From assembly GCA_016926135.1 (NCBI GenBank), contig JAFGPH010000311.1, forward strand, positions 1 to 5,892: a stretch of DNA of 5,892 bases, in the 5' to 3' direction. Each line of letters begins with the position of its first letter. Position 1 is the stretch's first letter. Shown here piece after piece: positions 4,628-5,892 of the stretch. The position numbers and the translations under genes are program-made. The DNA comes from Deltaproteobacteria bacterium (GTDB taxonomy: Bacteria; Desulfobacterota; DSM-4660; Desulfatiglandales; HGW-15). The notes below the pieces were generated by a model. It was not told where the DNA came from. It made no database searches and saw only the letters and a list, made by a program, of their open reading frames with translations.

Positions 4628-5634
4628 CCCTGTTCGAACTGAAGGATCTCACCAAGCGCTACGGCAGCCGGACCGTTCTGGCGCTTCCGTCCCTTCGCCT
4701 GGACAAGGGATTCATTTATTCCCTCCAGGGGCCGAACGGCTCAGGCAAGACTACGCTGCTCGAAATCCTGGGCTTTCTCATCCCCCCCAGCTCGGGCGAA
4801 ATCCGCTATGAGGAGAGGAAGATCGATTTTTACAGAAACGATCTGACATCCCTGCGCCGGGAGATCGTGATGGTTCCCCAGAACCCCGTTCTGTTCACCA
4901 CTTCGGTCTACAAGAACGTCGAACTAGGCCCCAGGATCCGCGGCGTGGCCAAAGGGAAAAGGGGAAGAATCGTCCATGAGTGCCTTGACCTCGTGGGCAT
5001 GCGCGAGTTTGCGAGCGCCCAGGCCCACAAGCTTTCAGGCGGCGAGACCCAGAGGATCGCCATCGCCCGAGCCCTGGCCTGTTCCCCGAAGGTGATCCTT
5101 TTCGACGAGCCCACTTCCAGCGTTGACGTGGCAAGCCAAGCGGCCATCGAAGGGATCATGAGGAATATCAACGAACGGAAAAAGATCAGCCTTGTTTTCA
5201 CCACCCACAATCCAGGCCAGGCATCCAGGCTTTCCCACCGGATGGTCAGCCTCTTTGAGGGGCGACCGGTCGCCTCGGCCTTCGGAAACATTTACAAGGG
5301 AGTGGGCCGCGTCGACAGCCAGGGAAAAGGGGTTTGCATCCTGGAGGAGAAAATCACCCTGCGGGTGAATGCGTCCGTCAGCGGCGAGGTCAGCCTGTCT
5401 CTAGATCCTACGAAGATCCGGATCTTAACCCCTTCGGACGGGGCGCCACAGGAAAACCGGCTGAGGGGCAACATCGTTCGGCTCGCGGATGAAGGCTCTC
5501 AGATCCTGCTCAGCGTGGACGTGGGGGTTCTTCTCAATATCCTCCTCCCCAAGACCGACGCGGCTGAAAGACCCCTCAGCCTGGGCCAGAAAGTGGAACT
5601 GTATTGCCCCCCTGAGGCTGTCCAGGTGCTCTAG
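4624..5634 (+). CDS. tupC: Tungstate ABC transporter ATP-binding protein TupC with C-terminal TOBE domain
   Basis: The cytoplasmic ATPase powers tungstate import through TupB. GTG 4624 overlaps the tupB stop and has GGAGG (4611-4615) eight bases upstream. All nucleotide-binding motifs are intact: Walker A GPNGSGKTT (36-44), Q-loop Q86 (VPQNP), signature LSGGE (137-141), Walker B VILFDEP (157-163), D-loop SSVD (165-168) and switch H195 (TTHNP). With 336 residues it is longer than simple TupC proteins of about 220-250 residues. Residues about 230-336 form an extra domain of TOBE type, as in ModC and WtpC: SLDPTKIRILT at 259-269, then NRLRGNIVRLADEGSQILLS at 278-297 and a terminal GQKVELYCPPEAVQVL. 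TOBE domains in this family bind the oxyanion and can inhibit transport when the cell is replete, so feedback by tungstate or molybdate is plausible. The alternative name wtpC/modC-like would fit the domain layout; the tupA-tupB context favours tupC. Confidence 0.92.
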   Translation: MTLFELKDLTKRYGSRTVLALPSLRLDKGFIYSLQGPNGSGKTTLLEILGFLIPPSSGEIRYEERKIDFYRNDLTSLRREIVMVPQNPVLFTTSVYKNVELGPRIRGVAKGKRGRIVHECLDLVGMREFASAQAHKLSGGETQRIAIARALACSPKVILFDEPTSSVDVASQAAIEGIMRNINERKKISLVFTTHNPGQASRLSHRMVSLFEGRPVASAFGNIYKGVGRVDSQGKGVCILEEKITLRVNASVSGEVSLSLDPTKIRILTPSDGAPQENRLRGNIVRLADEGSQILLSVDVGVLLNILLPKTDAAERPLSLGQKVELYCPPEAVQVL

Positions 5635-5682
5635 CCGTCACCCCTCCACAGAGAACTTTTTTGCCCCTGCTCGCACGACAGG

Positions 5683-5708
5683 AAGAGGTTGAGGCGCTCG
5701 CCTCTTTT
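5683..5708 (+). terminator. Candidate intrinsic terminator after tupC
   Basis: GAGGC-gctc-GCCTC (5691-5704) is followed by TTTT (5705-5708), and an alternative stem AAGAGG (5683-5688) with CCTCTT (5701-5706) uses the same T-run. It lies about 50 bases past the tupC stop. The stems are short, so termination may be incomplete. A second T-run at 5657-5662 (TTTTTT) lacks an obvious stem. Confidence 0.4.
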
Positions 5709-5892
5709 GCAGCAGAAGCCGTCCACGTGATTCCGAAGAAGAGTCCCGCAGTACGTACTTCATGAAGTGCCCCTTCCCGTGCTTCTGCCCACGCCTGAGG
5801 TGACTCGGACTCAGGGGGAAGGGGGTGCAGGGGTAATCTTCTGCGAGGCTGCAAATCTCTGGGGTGCACAATACACGGCTGCGTAATTCTGC
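5709..5892. other. Right-hand end without an intact gene
   Basis: No reading frame here is convincing as an intact gene. On the minus strand a short cysteine-containing frame reading toward tupC is interrupted by a GTACGTAC tandem duplication (5751-5758); it is described as a finding. A CCTGAG/CTCAGG inverted repeat (5794-5799 with 5810-5815) is the only other local structure. A gene may begin to the right of the window. Confidence 0.4.

Noticed and set aside
5576..5871. Overlapping minus-strand frames of 97 and 77 codons at the right edge
   Set aside because: Both have poor third-position bias, no recognisable motif and overlap the tupC end or its terminator. Only the short interrupted cysteine frame seemed worth noting.
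1..5892. CRISPR array, tRNA, rRNA, or insertion sequence
   Set aside because: No regularly spaced direct repeats, no tRNA-like cloverleaf, no ribosomal RNA sequence and no transposase fragment were seen on either strand.

Overview
The window looks like a chromosomal segment from an anaerobic deltaproteobacterium (Desulfobacterota), probably a sulfate reducer or a relative. This is inferred from GC-rich coding sequence, strong purine-rich ribosome binding sites, a tungstate importer, a TauE/SafE-type (TSUP) transporter and a regulator-like gene of the excisionase-HTH plus periplasmic-binding-domain type. No 16S or other taxonomic marker is present, so the assignment is tentative.

Layout, left to right. 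Positions 1-223 (minus strand) hold the N-terminus of an AlbA_2/Schlafen-type protein that runs off the left edge. Positions 224-675 are a divergent non-coding region with five inverted repeats. A TSUP membrane transporter (676-1653) follows, then a REP-like palindromic repeat (1694-1798). A sigma-70-type promoter at 1956-1984 then drives a rightward cluster: a broken regulator gene (from 2010), fused out of frame to the C-terminal half of a TupA-like binding protein (to 2826), then an intact tungstate ABC importer: tupA (2878-3783), tupB (3932-4627) and tupC (4624-5634). A candidate terminator lies at 5683-5708. The last 180 bases hold no intact gene.

Working together: TupA captures tungstate in the periplasm, TupB forms the membrane channel and TupC, which carries a C-terminal TOBE domain, hydrolyses ATP. 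The TSUP protein is next to but probably not co-transcribed with them. TSUP genes are known targets of tungstate-responsive TunR regulators in sulfate-reducing Deltaproteobacteria, so a role in oxyanion efflux balancing the importer is a reasonable hypothesis.

The most unusual point is the junction at about 2391-2400. The first 128-130 codons of an HTH/binding-protein regulator run directly into residues equivalent to about 137 onward of a second, divergent TupA paralogue, in a different reading frame. This looks like a deletion that removed the regulator's C-terminal half and the paralogue's signal peptide and N-terminal lobe, or else an assembly error. Structured intercistronic sequences before tupA and between tupA and tupB are also worth attention.
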